NCBI GenBank assembly: GCA_002316315.1
Contig: DCDG01000023.1
Span: 1-64,000, forward strand
Source: Candidatus Aminicenantes bacterium UBA1061
GTDB taxonomy: Bacteria > Acidobacteriota > Aminicenantia > Aminicenantales > Saccharicenantaceae
DNA length: 64,000 nt
Direction: 5' to 3'
Part shown: in pieces, positions 51,018-58,924 of the stretch
How the letters are laid out: each line of letters begins with the position of its first letter
Numbering within the stretch: position 1 is the first letter of the stretch
Position numbers and translations under genes: made by a program
Notes under the pieces: generated by a model
Told to the model about the DNA's origin: nothing
Databases searched by the model: none
What the model saw: the letters and a program-made list of their open reading frames with translations, nothing else

Positions 51018-52220
51018 TCAGCCATTCAGGGGAGCAATATCTTTGAGGCAGGCTATTGTCCGGTCAATTTCCTCAAAAGAATTGTAGATATGGGTGGATT
51101 GTCGGACGCCGAAGACATCCCCCATTGAGCGGAGCCTCAACCGGCTGCGGCGACAGAGCTCGTCCTGAATAAAGTTTCCGGTCAACCCTTCAATACTAAA
51201 GACAGTGATGCCGGCCGCCATTGACGGTTCAAGAGGGGTAAAGATTTTTATTCCAGGAACTTCTCTAAGGCGTGTTCTTAAATAATCGCCAAGGGATTTA
51301 ATCCGGGCATAGACCCTTTCTGGTCCAAGCTCAAAATGAAAGTCCAGGGCCTCATCCAGACCCATAAGCAGCGACAGATTGCCTGTTCCGCGCTGAGAAA
51401 GGCGAAAACCGTCATCTTCATGGTTATCCCACTGGGCGCTGGCCAGAGTCGTCCAGACCAGTGGAGCCTTTTCCTTTTTAAGATAAAGAAAACCATTGCC
51501 TGCCGGGGCACAAAGCCACTTATGGAAACTGCCATAGTAGGCATCGCAGCCCAGATCTTTAACATCCACTTTGATCTGGCCGGCTGTCTGGGCACCATCT
51601 ATGACGCTGAAAAGGCCACGCCTGGCGGCTTCGGAGCAGATTTCCTTAACTGGCAGGATAGCACCGCTGCCGGTAACAAGGTGGGGAATGGCTATCACCC
51701 GGGTTTTTGGCCCGACGGCTCTGGTAAACAGGTCGATGACTTCGGCTGGTGATTGGATAGGCTTCCCGAGGGGAAGCTGACGATAGAGGAGGCTGCAGCG
51801 TTCGGCTTTAAGCTTCCAGCCGGATTCACCTCCTGGATGCTCCTGGTCAGTGCCCAGAACTTCGTCACCGGGCTGAAGATCAAGACCATTAGCGATGTAA
51901 TTCATGCCGGCGGTAGCATTTTCGGTCAGAGCAACCTCTTTGACCTCACAATTAATCAGGCGGGCTATTTTTTCCCGGATTTCTGACCAGGCCTGGTAAC
52001 CTGAAATCCAGTCAGCACCATAATAATCCCACTCGGCAATTTTTTCAGAGGTCAGGCGCAGGTGGTCAACAACCCGGTTAAAGACGCGGCGAGGCATGGC
52101 TCCCAGTGTTCCGGTATTGAAAAAGGCCATTTGCGGGTCAAGACTGAATTCCTGACGGACTTGCTGCCAGAATTTCTCATCTCCAGTCTTTTTAAATTCA
52201 TCTACATTATTATCAGCCAT
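51018..52220 (-). CDS. Class V aminotransferase-fold PLP enzyme
   Basis: 400 residues, cytoplasmic. 'FFNTGTLGAMPRRVFNRVVD' and 'VALTENATAGMNYIANGLDL' at the N-terminus resemble isopenicillin-N epimerase-like and cysteine-desulfurase-like enzymes. 'FSVIDGAQTAGQIKVDVKDL' supplies the Asp that binds the pyridine nitrogen and 'AYYGSFHKWLCAPAGNGFLY' the Schiff-base Lys (about residue 234). 'LSQRGTGNLSLLMGLDEALD' is a family signature. No desulfurase Cys loop is seen, so epimerase, lyase or aminotransferase activity is more likely; the substrate is unknown. GGAGAAAAAA lies before the ATG, just beside inverted-repeat element 2. Confidence 0.85.
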   Translation of the reverse strand: MADNNVDEFKKTGDEKFWQQVRQEFSLDPQMAFFNTGTLGAMPRRVFNRVVDHLRLTSEKIAEWDYYGADWISGYQAWSEIREKIARLINCEVKEVALTENATAGMNYIANGLDLQPGDEVLGTDQEHPGGESGWKLKAERCSLLYRQLPLGKPIQSPAEVIDLFTRAVGPKTRVIAIPHLVTGSGAILPVKEICSEAARRGLFSVIDGAQTAGQIKVDVKDLGCDAYYGSFHKWLCAPAGNGFLYLKKEKAPLVWTTLASAQWDNHEDDGFRLSQRGTGNLSLLMGLDEALDFHFELGPERVYARIKSLGDYLRTRLREVPGIKIFTPLEPSMAAGITVFSIEGLTGNFIQDELCRRSRLRLRSMGDVFGVRQSTHIYNSFEEIDRTIACLKDIAPLNG

Positions 52221-52249
52221 TTTTTCTCCTTCTGTTAAAATGGCGTAAA

Positions 52250-52451
52250 ATGGGGTCGGGCCAGCGCTTTTTCTTTATTATCAACAACTTAACGCCTATA
52301 TCTTAACTGCCCTGATTAGCCCCGGTCATAAGCTGCTCTGTTCTTAAAGAACTTAACAGGCCGGAAAAATTTGACTTACAGCTGGTTCAATTTTGCGCCG
52401 CTTTTAGGCTAACTCATTTATTATGATTTACTTGCTGAGGCCCGACCCCAT
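52250..52451. mobile_element. Terminal-inverted-repeat element, copy 2 (202 bp)
   Basis: The left end ATGGGGTCGGGCCAGCGC with TTTTTCTTTATTATCAAC after it (52250 onward) is nearly identical to the left end of copy 3. The right end ...GCTGAGGCCCGACCCCAT (52451) is slightly altered. The right end overlaps the last 38 bases of the serine hydrolase gene and supplies its stop codon. Confidence 0.7.
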
Positions 52452-53739
52452 TTACAATGGACTGATAAACCAGAGTCCGGAATTTGTCCTGAAGGTCGGT
52501 CAGGTTAGCCGGCACCGGCAATAGCTGAATCATAAAAACAGCTATCAGGTTTTCAACCGGGTCCACCCAGTAAGTGGTAAAATAGGCACCACCCCAGCCA
52601 TAGGCGCCCACTGTGCCTGGTATGCCAGATGATCCAAGGTCTTTAACAATCGAGAATCCCAGACCGAAGCCAGCCGAACCGCCAGAGTAAAGCCGGCCGA
52701 CATGATCAGAGGCCATCAGTTCGACTGATTTGGGGCTGAGAATTCTGGTTCCACCCAGCTCGCCACCGTTTTGGAGCATTAAAAGGAACCTGGCGTAATC
52801 TTCAGCCGTTGATAGCAATCCGGCCCCGCCAGAATAGCATTTCTTTGGGCCATAGATATAAGGACTGGTGGCTGGATCTTCAGTCATTTTTATTTTTCCA
52901 TCTTCACCGGCTCCGTAGGCAGGAGTCAATCTTGAAGCCCTGGATTCGGGCAAGAAAAAACAGGTATCTTTCATGCCCAGGGGAGCTGTAATCCTTTTTT
53001 CGACAAATTCAGCCAGAGTCTGACCCGAAACCACCTCTACCAGGTAGCCAAGGATATCGATGTTATAGCCATAGACGAAGCGTTCCCCTGGCTGGGCATC
53101 GAAAGGCAGTTTCACCAGCTTTTTTACCACCTCGCCTATGGTCATATTTTTATCAGTAAGATACCAGCCATGGATTCCGGCCTGGAGATACTCATCGCGG
53201 GCCGGCCCGTCGCCATAAGAAATACCGGCCGTGTGGGTTAAAAGGTCGCGAATAGTTATCTGCCTCCTGGCGGGAACCAGGCTATAACCCCTGACCTCCT
53301 TGCCATCCGGTTTAACCGCTACATAAGTTTCCTCAAACTCAGGAATATAACGGCTTACCGGATCGTCAAGAAGGAGCTTCCCCTCTTCCATCAGTATCAT
53401 CACGGCCACAGAGGTGACCGCTTTCGATTGAGAGGCTATGCGGAAAATGGCGTTAGCCGGCATTGGTTCAGGCCTGTCCAGCCGGAACCGGCCAAAGGCT
53501 TGCTGGTAAGCAACCCGGCCATTCCTGGCCACCAGGGCCACCATTCCCGGCGATTCCTTCTGGTCACAGTAAGCCTGGAGTGTCTGGGTCAGGCGGTTAA
53601 GCCTGTCTGCGGCTAAGCCAACTTCTTCTGGCCTGGCCCTGGGCACATCATAGGCCAGGGCAATGGTATTAAGCCCTAACAAAAACAGGAGAATTAAACC
53701 CAGGGCCCGGCCCAGCCAACCTGTATTTTTTTTTGCCAT
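52414..53739 (-). CDS. Exported serine hydrolase, class C beta-lactamase family
   Basis: 441 residues from ATG 53739, with GAGGAG 5 bases upstream; the in-frame ATG at 53835 adds a stretch unlike a signal peptide. A signal peptide (ALGLILLFLLGLNTIALA) ends about residue 29. The SxxK motif is Ser103-Gln-Ser-Lys106 (IFRIASQSKAV), the YxN motif is in 'ERFVYGYNIDILGYLVEVV', and 'AYGWGGAYFTTYWVDP' is near the usual third motif. The family includes esterases, D-aminopeptidases and peptidases; true beta-lactamase activity is not implied. The last residues (about 12, ending NHNK) and the stop codon are encoded inside inverted-repeat element 2, so the C-terminus appears to have been replaced or extended by its insertion. 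Confidence 0.85.
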   Translation of the reverse strand: MAKKNTGWLGRALGLILLFLLGLNTIALAYDVPRARPEEVGLAADRLNRLTQTLQAYCDQKESPGMVALVARNGRVAYQQAFGRFRLDRPEPMPANAIFRIASQSKAVTSVAVMILMEEGKLLLDDPVSRYIPEFEETYVAVKPDGKEVRGYSLVPARRQITIRDLLTHTAGISYGDGPARDEYLQAGIHGWYLTDKNMTIGEVVKKLVKLPFDAQPGERFVYGYNIDILGYLVEVVSGQTLAEFVEKRITAPLGMKDTCFFLPESRASRLTPAYGAGEDGKIKMTEDPATSPYIYGPKKCYSGGAGLLSTAEDYARFLLMLQNGGELGGTRILSPKSVELMASDHVGRLYSGGSAGFGLGFSIVKDLGSSGIPGTVGAYGWGGAYFTTYWVDPVENLIAVFMIQLLPVPANLTDLQDKFRTLVYQSIVNGVGPQQVNHNK

Positions 53740-53923
53740 ATTACTCCTCAAATAACCCGAACAAGATGTAACCAGAGAAAAATTATTGCCGGCCACTAAT
53801 TTCCGTCCTTTTTTGATAGTTAAATTATTCATCAAGCCCTCCTTGAGGCCTGAATCCAGAGCTGGATTTTATTAAATAAATCAATCAAATTCAACACAGG
53901 TTCAGCAGCTCTTTCCCCACAGT

Positions 53924-53953
53924 TTGACTGATCCTGGCAGGAAATAATATACT
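53924..53953 (+). promoter_or_regulatory. Promoter for the gene at 53960 (leaderless)
   Basis: TTGACT at 53924-53929, an 18-base spacer, and TATACT at 53948-53953. Seven bases further on, exactly where the transcript should start, is the ATG at 53960. No Shine-Dalgarno is present. Confidence 0.65.
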
Positions 53954-53959
53954 CCAGCT

Positions 53960-54691
53960 ATGTCAAAATCAGCCGTCAGGGCCAGAATCTGGGAAATAGA
54001 TTTTTTACGAGGGCTGGCTATAATCCTGATGGTCGGTTATCACCTTCTTTACGATCTCGGGGATTTTGCTGGGATCAAGACATTTATGGGCTTTTCTACT
54101 GACCTTTCTTCGCTGGCCTGGCTGGTAGCTCAGAATTTTTTTGCCGGACTTTTTGTCATTCTGTCAGGCATTTCCTCAACATTTAGCCGTAATAATTTTC
54201 ATCGCTTTGTTAAATTTGGAGTAGTAGCTCTTCTCATCACAGCCGTGACTTGCCTATTTGATAGCTCCTCAGCCATATTTTTTGGCATAATACATTGCCT
54301 GGCAGTTTCTGTTCTCATTTATGCTCTGATCTTCCAAAAAAGGAGGCCCGCCACCCGGGCTATATGGGGAGGGTTGATCTTATTGGCAGGTTTTTTCATG
54401 CCAGCTTTAAGAAAAGTTCTGGCAGTTAAAACTAACTGGTTTATTCCTTTAGGCCTTTTTAGCCCTTCTTTTTCATCTATTGATTATTTTCCACTTATTC
54501 CCTGGTTTGGCATTTTCTTGATAGGAACAGCTCTGGGGGAGTGGCTATACGCCCAGAAAAAAAGTCTTCTCAGACGTCCGCTTCCCGACACCTTTATTAA
54601 CTGGTGTGGCCGTCATTCACTTCTTATCTATCTTATCCACCAACCCCTGATAATCGGTGTTCTTTACCTTCTTGGTTATGTAGGTCTTTAA
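53960..54691 (+). CDS. DUF1624 membrane protein (heparan-alpha-glucosaminide acetyltransferase-like)
   Basis: 243 residues with six to seven membrane helices. The start 'RIWEIDFLRGLAIILMVGYH' and 'LLYDLGDFAG' are diagnostic of DUF1624, related to the lysosomal acetyltransferase HGSNAT, where a membrane His passes an acetyl group to a sugar amine. Conserved His residues near residue 25 (VGYHLLYD), in 'FFGIIHCLAVSVL' and in the last helix ('LIYLIHQPLIIGVLYLLG') agree with that. The substrate is unknown. An inverted-repeat element follows 10 bases after the stop. The mRNA is predicted to be leaderless. Confidence 0.85.
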   Translation: MSKSAVRARIWEIDFLRGLAIILMVGYHLLYDLGDFAGIKTFMGFSTDLSSLAWLVAQNFFAGLFVILSGISSTFSRNNFHRFVKFGVVALLITAVTCLFDSSSAIFFGIIHCLAVSVLIYALIFQKRRPATRAIWGGLILLAGFFMPALRKVLAVKTNWFIPLGLFSPSFSSIDYFPLIPWFGIFLIGTALGEWLYAQKKSLLRRPLPDTFINWCGRHSLLIYLIHQPLIIGVLYLLGYVGL

Positions 54692-54701
54692 AAATGTAAA
54701 A

Positions 54702-54890
54702 ATGGGGTCGGGCCAGCGCTTTTTCTTTATTATCAACAAGATAGCCAAACGCACGACCTTTGTCCCAACTACCATTCGCTTGGTTATCAGGCCAGCCTAT
54801 ACGATAAAGAGCCACCCAACGATGTCAAGTACCCCTCTCTGTCCCGAATAAATTATTGATAATAAATGAAATCCGCTGGCCCGACCCCAT
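54702..54890. mobile_element. Terminal-inverted-repeat element, copy 3 (189 bp)
   Basis: The left end ATGGGGTCGGGCCAGCGC then TTTTTCTTTATTATCAAC. The reverse complement of the right end reads ATGGGGTCGGGCCAGCGG then ATTTCATTTATTATCAAT. The two arms match for about 36 bases, the longest in the family. It has no coding content of its own and lies between DUF1624 and ffh. Confidence 0.75.
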
Positions 54891-54928
54891 TCTTCTCATT
54901 CTTCTGACCCCATTCTTCTCATTCTTCT
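54883..54928. repeat. Tandem 23-bp duplication
   Basis: GACCCCATTCTTCTCATTCTTCT occurs twice in a row (54883-54905 and 54906-54928). The first copy begins inside the right end of element 3, so the duplication copied part of the element end. It lies directly before the ffh stop codon. Confidence 0.7.
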
Positions 54929-54934
54929 TCTTCT

Positions 54935-56251
54935 TCAGGCGTTTAGAAGCTTCTGGAAGCTGTCCCTTTTCAGCAACTTTTCCATTTCAAAAAACTGCTT
55001 CAGCAGCTGGTTGACTTCCTGAACAGGCCGGCCACTTCCCCTGGCAATTCTGGCCCGCCTTCGCCCATCTATAATCCGTGGATTCTCCCTTTCTTCTCTC
55101 GTCATCGAGTTAATTATTGCTTCAAAATAAATCAGCTTTTGATCATCGACATTCAAATCCCCGACATTTTTAAACGGGCCAACCTTCGGCAGAAAATTCA
55201 TCAAGCCTGACAGGCTGCCCATTTTCTTTAATTGAACCAGTTGCTGGCGAAAGTCCTCCAGAGTAAACTGTCTCTTTTTAAGCTTTCGGGCCATTTCCTC
55301 CGCTTGCTTGAGATCTGCTTCCTGCTCAGCTTTCTCTATTAAACTCAGCATGTCGCCCATCCCGAGTATACGAGAGGCCATCCTGTCTGGATGAAAAACT
55401 TCCAGTTTATCGAATTTTTCCCCGACTCCTATGAATTTAATCGGGCGATGGGTGACATAAGTAATGGACAGGGCCGCTCCTCCTCGCGCATCACCATCCA
55501 GCTTGGTCAGAATAATGGAAGTCAGCCCAATTTTTTCCTCAAAAGCCTGCGCGCTCCTGACCGCATCCTGACCGGTCATGGCATCGCCAACATAAATCAC
55601 TTCCACCGGCTCGAGAATCTCTTTTACCAGGTGAAGCTCAGCCATCAGTTCATCATCAACGTGCAGGCGTCCAGCCGTATCGACAATAAGCGGATCATAA
55701 CCCCGGTTTCTGGTATAAGTCACCAGCTCTTTGAGGGCTTCTTTCGGATTTTTCATCCTGTCAGTTGTCATTTCATAGAACGGCAGGTCAAGTGATCTGG
55801 CAATAATTCTCAGTTGATCCTGAGCAGCCAGTCTTTTCAGGTCGAATGAGACCAGTAGTGGATTTTTTCCCACGCCTTTCACATACCGACCTAGCTTCCC
55901 AGAAGTGGTTGTCTTACCACTGCCCTGCAATCCAACAAGCATAAAGACCGACGGGGGATGGCTGGAAAAGGTCAGACCCCTGGCCTCCTGTCCGAGGATT
56001 TCGGTTAACTCATCCCTGACAATCTTTATAAATTGCTGGCCAGGAGTCAGGCTCATCATCACTTCCTGTTTAAGAGCTCTGGCTTTAACCTTTTCTTCAA
56101 ATTCCTTGACCACTTTATAATTGACATCAGCCTCAAGAAAAGCCAGCCTGAGCATTTTCATGGCTTCAGCTATGTTTTTCTCGGTAATCTTGCCTTCACC
56201 CCTGATATATTTCAGGGTTTTCTGTAGTTTTTCAGTTAATTGTTCAAACAT
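54935..56251 (-). CDS. ffh: Signal recognition particle protein Ffh (SRP54)
   Basis: 438 residues from ATG 56251 ('MFEQLTEKLQKTLKYIRG'), preferred to the GTG 21 bases upstream. The N domain is followed by the G domain: 'VFMLVGLQGSGKTTTSGKLG', 'LLVSFDLKRLAAQDQLR', 'DPLIVDTAGRLHVDDELMAE', 'LTSIILTKLDGDARGGAALS' and 'PIKFIGVGEKFDKLEVFHPD'. The M domain with Met-rich helices and the RNA-binding 'GSGRPVQEVNQLLKQFFEME' is complete. With SRP RNA it targets nascent membrane proteins to FtsY. No 4.5S RNA gene is visible here. Confidence 0.97.
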   Translation of the reverse strand: MFEQLTEKLQKTLKYIRGEGKITEKNIAEAMKMLRLAFLEADVNYKVVKEFEEKVKARALKQEVMMSLTPGQQFIKIVRDELTEILGQEARGLTFSSHPPSVFMLVGLQGSGKTTTSGKLGRYVKGVGKNPLLVSFDLKRLAAQDQLRIIARSLDLPFYEMTTDRMKNPKEALKELVTYTRNRGYDPLIVDTAGRLHVDDELMAELHLVKEILEPVEVIYVGDAMTGQDAVRSAQAFEEKIGLTSIILTKLDGDARGGAALSITYVTHRPIKFIGVGEKFDKLEVFHPDRMASRILGMGDMLSLIEKAEQEADLKQAEEMARKLKKRQFTLEDFRQQLVQLKKMGSLSGLMNFLPKVGPFKNVGDLNVDDQKLIYFEAIINSMTREERENPRIIDGRRRARIARGSGRPVQEVNQLLKQFFEMEKLLKRDSFQKLLNA

Positions 56252-56367
56252 CTTACGAACCTTGCCAGCCACATACTTCTATCATTTTTATCTTACCCTA
56301 CGGGTTTCTGGAGGTCAACGCCCCTAAGGTCTCCAATTTTTAAAAGTTGACATCTAAAATCGTCAGC

Positions 56368-56396
56368 TTGACAATAAGCACGTAGATTAGTAAAGT
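56368..56396 (+). promoter_or_regulatory. Probable promoter of accB-accC
   Basis: A perfect TTGACA at 56368-56373, a 17-base spacer and TAAAGT at 56391-56396 (four of six). The predicted leader of about 20 bases contains the AGGAAGG ribosome site before the ATG at 56424. Confidence 0.55.
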
Positions 56397-56423
56397 TTTA
56401 GTTAATTTTCAGGAAGGTGTATT

Positions 56424-56960
56424 ATGAGCCAAAAAAATGGAAAGGCCTCAGACTCAGGCCAGGAAAGTCTCTTCAAATCCAAAATTGATTATGATGAGTT
56501 AAGAAAGCTGATTTCACTTCTGGAAGAAAAAAACCTGGCCGAATTTGAGCTGGAGGTCGAAGGCTTTAAGATTAAACTTTGCCGCCAGCTGCCCGGGAAG
56601 GCTCAAGCTTCAACTATGATTTTCCCCAATGTCACGTCAGCAACCCCCCCTGAAGCGAGTTCAAGTGGAGAAAACCTGACCGGCCCCCCAGCCTCGGCAC
56701 CTTTTGAAGACAAAAGCATCCATTATATTGCCTCCCCTATGGTAGGAACCTTTTACCGGGCGCCATCTCCGACCTCTGCCCCTTTTGTGGAGATTGGAGA
56801 CGCAATCAAAAAGGGCCAGACTCTGTGTATTATTGAAGCCATGAAGCTAATGAACGAAATAGAAAGTGATGTTAGTGGAATAGTAACTGACATCCTGGTA
56901 GAAAACAGCAAGCCAGTCGAATATGGACAGCGACTTTTTGCCATAAAAGTGGGTGTTTGA
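56424..56960 (+). CDS. accB: Acetyl-CoA carboxylase biotin carboxyl carrier protein
   Basis: 178 residues. The C-terminal biotinyl domain carries the attachment motif 'CIIEAMKLMNEIESDVSG' with biotinylated Lys141. A Pro/Ser/Ala-rich flexible linker (about residues 58-95) and the N-terminal 'IDYDELRKLISLLEEKNLAE' precede it, as in other BCCPs. With AccC it supplies carboxybiotin for malonyl-CoA formation in fatty acid synthesis. Its stop lies 3 bases before the preferred accC start. Confidence 0.96.
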   Translation: MSQKNGKASDSGQESLFKSKIDYDELRKLISLLEEKNLAEFELEVEGFKIKLCRQLPGKAQASTMIFPNVTSATPPEASSSGENLTGPPASAPFEDKSIHYIASPMVGTFYRAPSPTSAPFVEIGDAIKKGQTLCIIEAMKLMNEIESDVSGIVTDILVENSKPVEYGQRLFAIKVGV

Positions 56961-56962
56961 GT

Positions 56963-58321
56963 ATGTTTTCCAAAGTTTTGGTTGCCAACCGGGGTGAAAT
57001 AGCTCTGAGAATTATCAGATCCTGTAAGGAGTTAGGAATAAAGACCGTAGCTGTTTATTCCGAAGCTGATCGCCGTTCGCTGCATGCCATGCTGGCTGAT
57101 GAAGCTATCTGTATCGGGCCACCCAAAGCCTCTGAAAGCTATCTTAATATTCCTAATATAATAAGTGCAGCCGAACTAACCAAAGCCGACGCTATCCACC
57201 CTGGCTATGGTTTTCTGGCAGAAAATGCTAAGTTTGCCGAAATTTGTGAGAATTCTGGCTTTGTTTTTATCGGCCCACCACCTGATATTATCCGGTTGAT
57301 GGGAGACAAAAATCGCGCTCGCCAGGCCATGAAAAAAGCCGGGTTACCTGTCGTTCCAGGCAGTGATATTGTTCTTGAAGATATCTCTGAAGCCAAAAAA
57401 GTGGCCCAGAAAATTGGCTATCCGGTGATTATTAAGGCTGCCGCCGGCGGTGGCGGGAAAGGCATGAGAATCTGCCGTGCACCGGGCGATCTGGAAGAAA
57501 TGTTTCCGATGGCCCAGAATGAAGCTAAGTCTGCTTTTGGTGACCCTTCTCTTTATATTGAAAAATATATTACCGGTGCTCATCACATCGAAATTCAGGT
57601 GATTGGCGACCAAAAAGGCCAGGTTATTACATTCGGGGAAAGAGAATGCAGTGCTCAGCGCAAATACCAGAAAATAATTGAGGAAAGCCCTTCACCATTT
57701 ATTGACGAAAAAGCCAGGCGTAAGATGATGAAAGCCACCCAGGAGGCAGCAGAAAAAATTCACTACAGAAGTCTCGGCACCTTTGAATTTCTGGTGGATC
57801 AAAAGAAAAGATTTTATTTTATGGAGGCCAATACCCGTGTTCAGGTCGAGCACCCGATTACCGAAATGGTTTACGGCATAAACCTGATTAAAACTCAGCT
57901 CAGAGCCGCCGCTGGAGAAAAAGTTGGCTTCCCTATCGATCTCAAGATGCGCGGCCATGCCATTGAATGCCGGATTAATGCTGAAGACCCTGAAACTTTT
58001 ATTCCCTCTCCGGGCAAAATAGATTTCCTGGTTTTCCCTGGAGGCGAGGGCATCCGAGTTGATTCGGCTGCTTATGCCGGCTGGGAGATCTCCCCCTATT
58101 ATGATTCCTTAATTGCCAAAATCATCGTTTATGCCCCTTCCCGGGATTTAGCTATTTCCAAAATGAAAGCTGCCCTTGAAACTACGACCATCGTTGGTAT
58201 CAAGACCAACATTCCCCTTCTGCTTAATATTCTGTCCAGCACAGACTTCATCAATGGCAATTACACAACTCAATTTGTGGAAAAGTTTTTGAGTCAGAAG
58301 CCACCAGTTGAGACTCAGTGA
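56963..58321 (+). CDS. accC: Acetyl-CoA carboxylase biotin carboxylase
   Basis: 452 residues from ATG 56963, where the family's 'MFSKVLVANRGEIALRIIRS' begins; a TTG two codons upstream is possible but less likely. ATP-grasp features are 'KAAAGGGGKGMRICRAPGDL' (Gly-rich loop), 'EIQVIGDQKGQVITFGEREC' and 'MEANTRVQVEHPITEMVYGI' with the catalytic Glu and Arg. The C-terminal 'RINAEDPETFIPSPGKIDFL' is typical. It carboxylates biotin on AccB with ATP and bicarbonate. AccA and AccD are not in this window. Confidence 0.96.
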   Translation: MFSKVLVANRGEIALRIIRSCKELGIKTVAVYSEADRRSLHAMLADEAICIGPPKASESYLNIPNIISAAELTKADAIHPGYGFLAENAKFAEICENSGFVFIGPPPDIIRLMGDKNRARQAMKKAGLPVVPGSDIVLEDISEAKKVAQKIGYPVIIKAAAGGGGKGMRICRAPGDLEEMFPMAQNEAKSAFGDPSLYIEKYITGAHHIEIQVIGDQKGQVITFGERECSAQRKYQKIIEESPSPFIDEKARRKMMKATQEAAEKIHYRSLGTFEFLVDQKKRFYFMEANTRVQVEHPITEMVYGINLIKTQLRAAAGEKVGFPIDLKMRGHAIECRINAEDPETFIPSPGKIDFLVFPGGEGIRVDSAAYAGWEISPYYDSLIAKIIVYAPSRDLAISKMKAALETTTIVGIKTNIPLLLNILSSTDFINGNYTTQFVEKFLSQKPPVETQ

Positions 58322-58375
58322 ACTCGGTCATTTTCATTTCGAGCCAGCCCCTGTCCCAACCTGAAGCCACCCTGT

Positions 58376-58924
58376 CTATTTTTTAAAAACGCTGACCGTG
58401 AAGTGGCCGTCATTATCAGCATAAACACTGTCATTCACACCGAGATAAAGCTTCCCCTCGAAAGGTATCTCCACCTCTGAGTGAGCACCGATTAAAAATA
58501 CTCTGGCTACCTCTTCTCTTATTTCCTCTCCAGTTTCTTTATCTTTTCTGATATCGATCATTTTGACCACTTTCCCCACCAGTGCTCCAAGATTCTGGTC
58601 GGTAAGAGGTTGCTGGATTGTCTGGAAATCCAGGCCGTTTGGCCCGCAATTGGCAACGGGATTGCCCTTTTGACAGGAGATAGAGCCAGTTGCCACAAAT
58701 TCAAATCTTTCACCTTCTTTGACCTCAAGTCCGGTCTCAATCCAGCCAGATGAAGCCGACACTTCCATTTGCTTGACAGGAAGACTCGACTCGGTTTTCT
58801 GACCCCAAGCAGCAGAACCCAGAAAAGGAACTGATGAATAAAATAACCAGAGCAATAATAAAAAAGAATTTCTTGGGCCCGACTTATAAGACGACCTGGT
58901 GTGTGACACTCGCCAAGACTTCAT
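58376..58924 (-). CDS. Exported PA-IL-like lectin-domain protein
   Basis: 182 residues with a signal peptide (NSFLLLLWLFYSSVPFLGSA). The mature domain resembles the galactose-binding PA-IL (LecA) fold: 'SSGWIETGLEVKEGERFEFV', 'ATGSISCQKGNPVANCGPNG', 'NLGALVGKVVKM' and, at the end, 'GKLYLGVNDSVYADNDGHFT', where Asn/Asp residues would bind calcium and a sugar. Two Cys in the middle may form a disulfide. It overlaps the inositol monophosphatase gene by 4 bases (ATGA), so it is translated in tandem with a cytoplasmic enzyme, an odd pairing. Sugar binding is inferred from the fold. Confidence 0.7.
   Translation of the reverse strand: MKSWRVSHTRSSYKSGPRNSFLLLLWLFYSSVPFLGSAAWGQKTESSLPVKQMEVSASSGWIETGLEVKEGERFEFVATGSISCQKGNPVANCGPNGLDFQTIQQPLTDQNLGALVGKVVKMIDIRKDKETGEEIREEVARVFLIGAHSEVEIPFEGKLYLGVNDSVYADNDGHFTVSVFKK

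Noticed and set aside
52414..53739. Antibiotic-resistance beta-lactamase
   Set aside because: SxxK and YxN motifs are shared by many esterases and peptidases; nothing specific to beta-lactam hydrolysis is visible.
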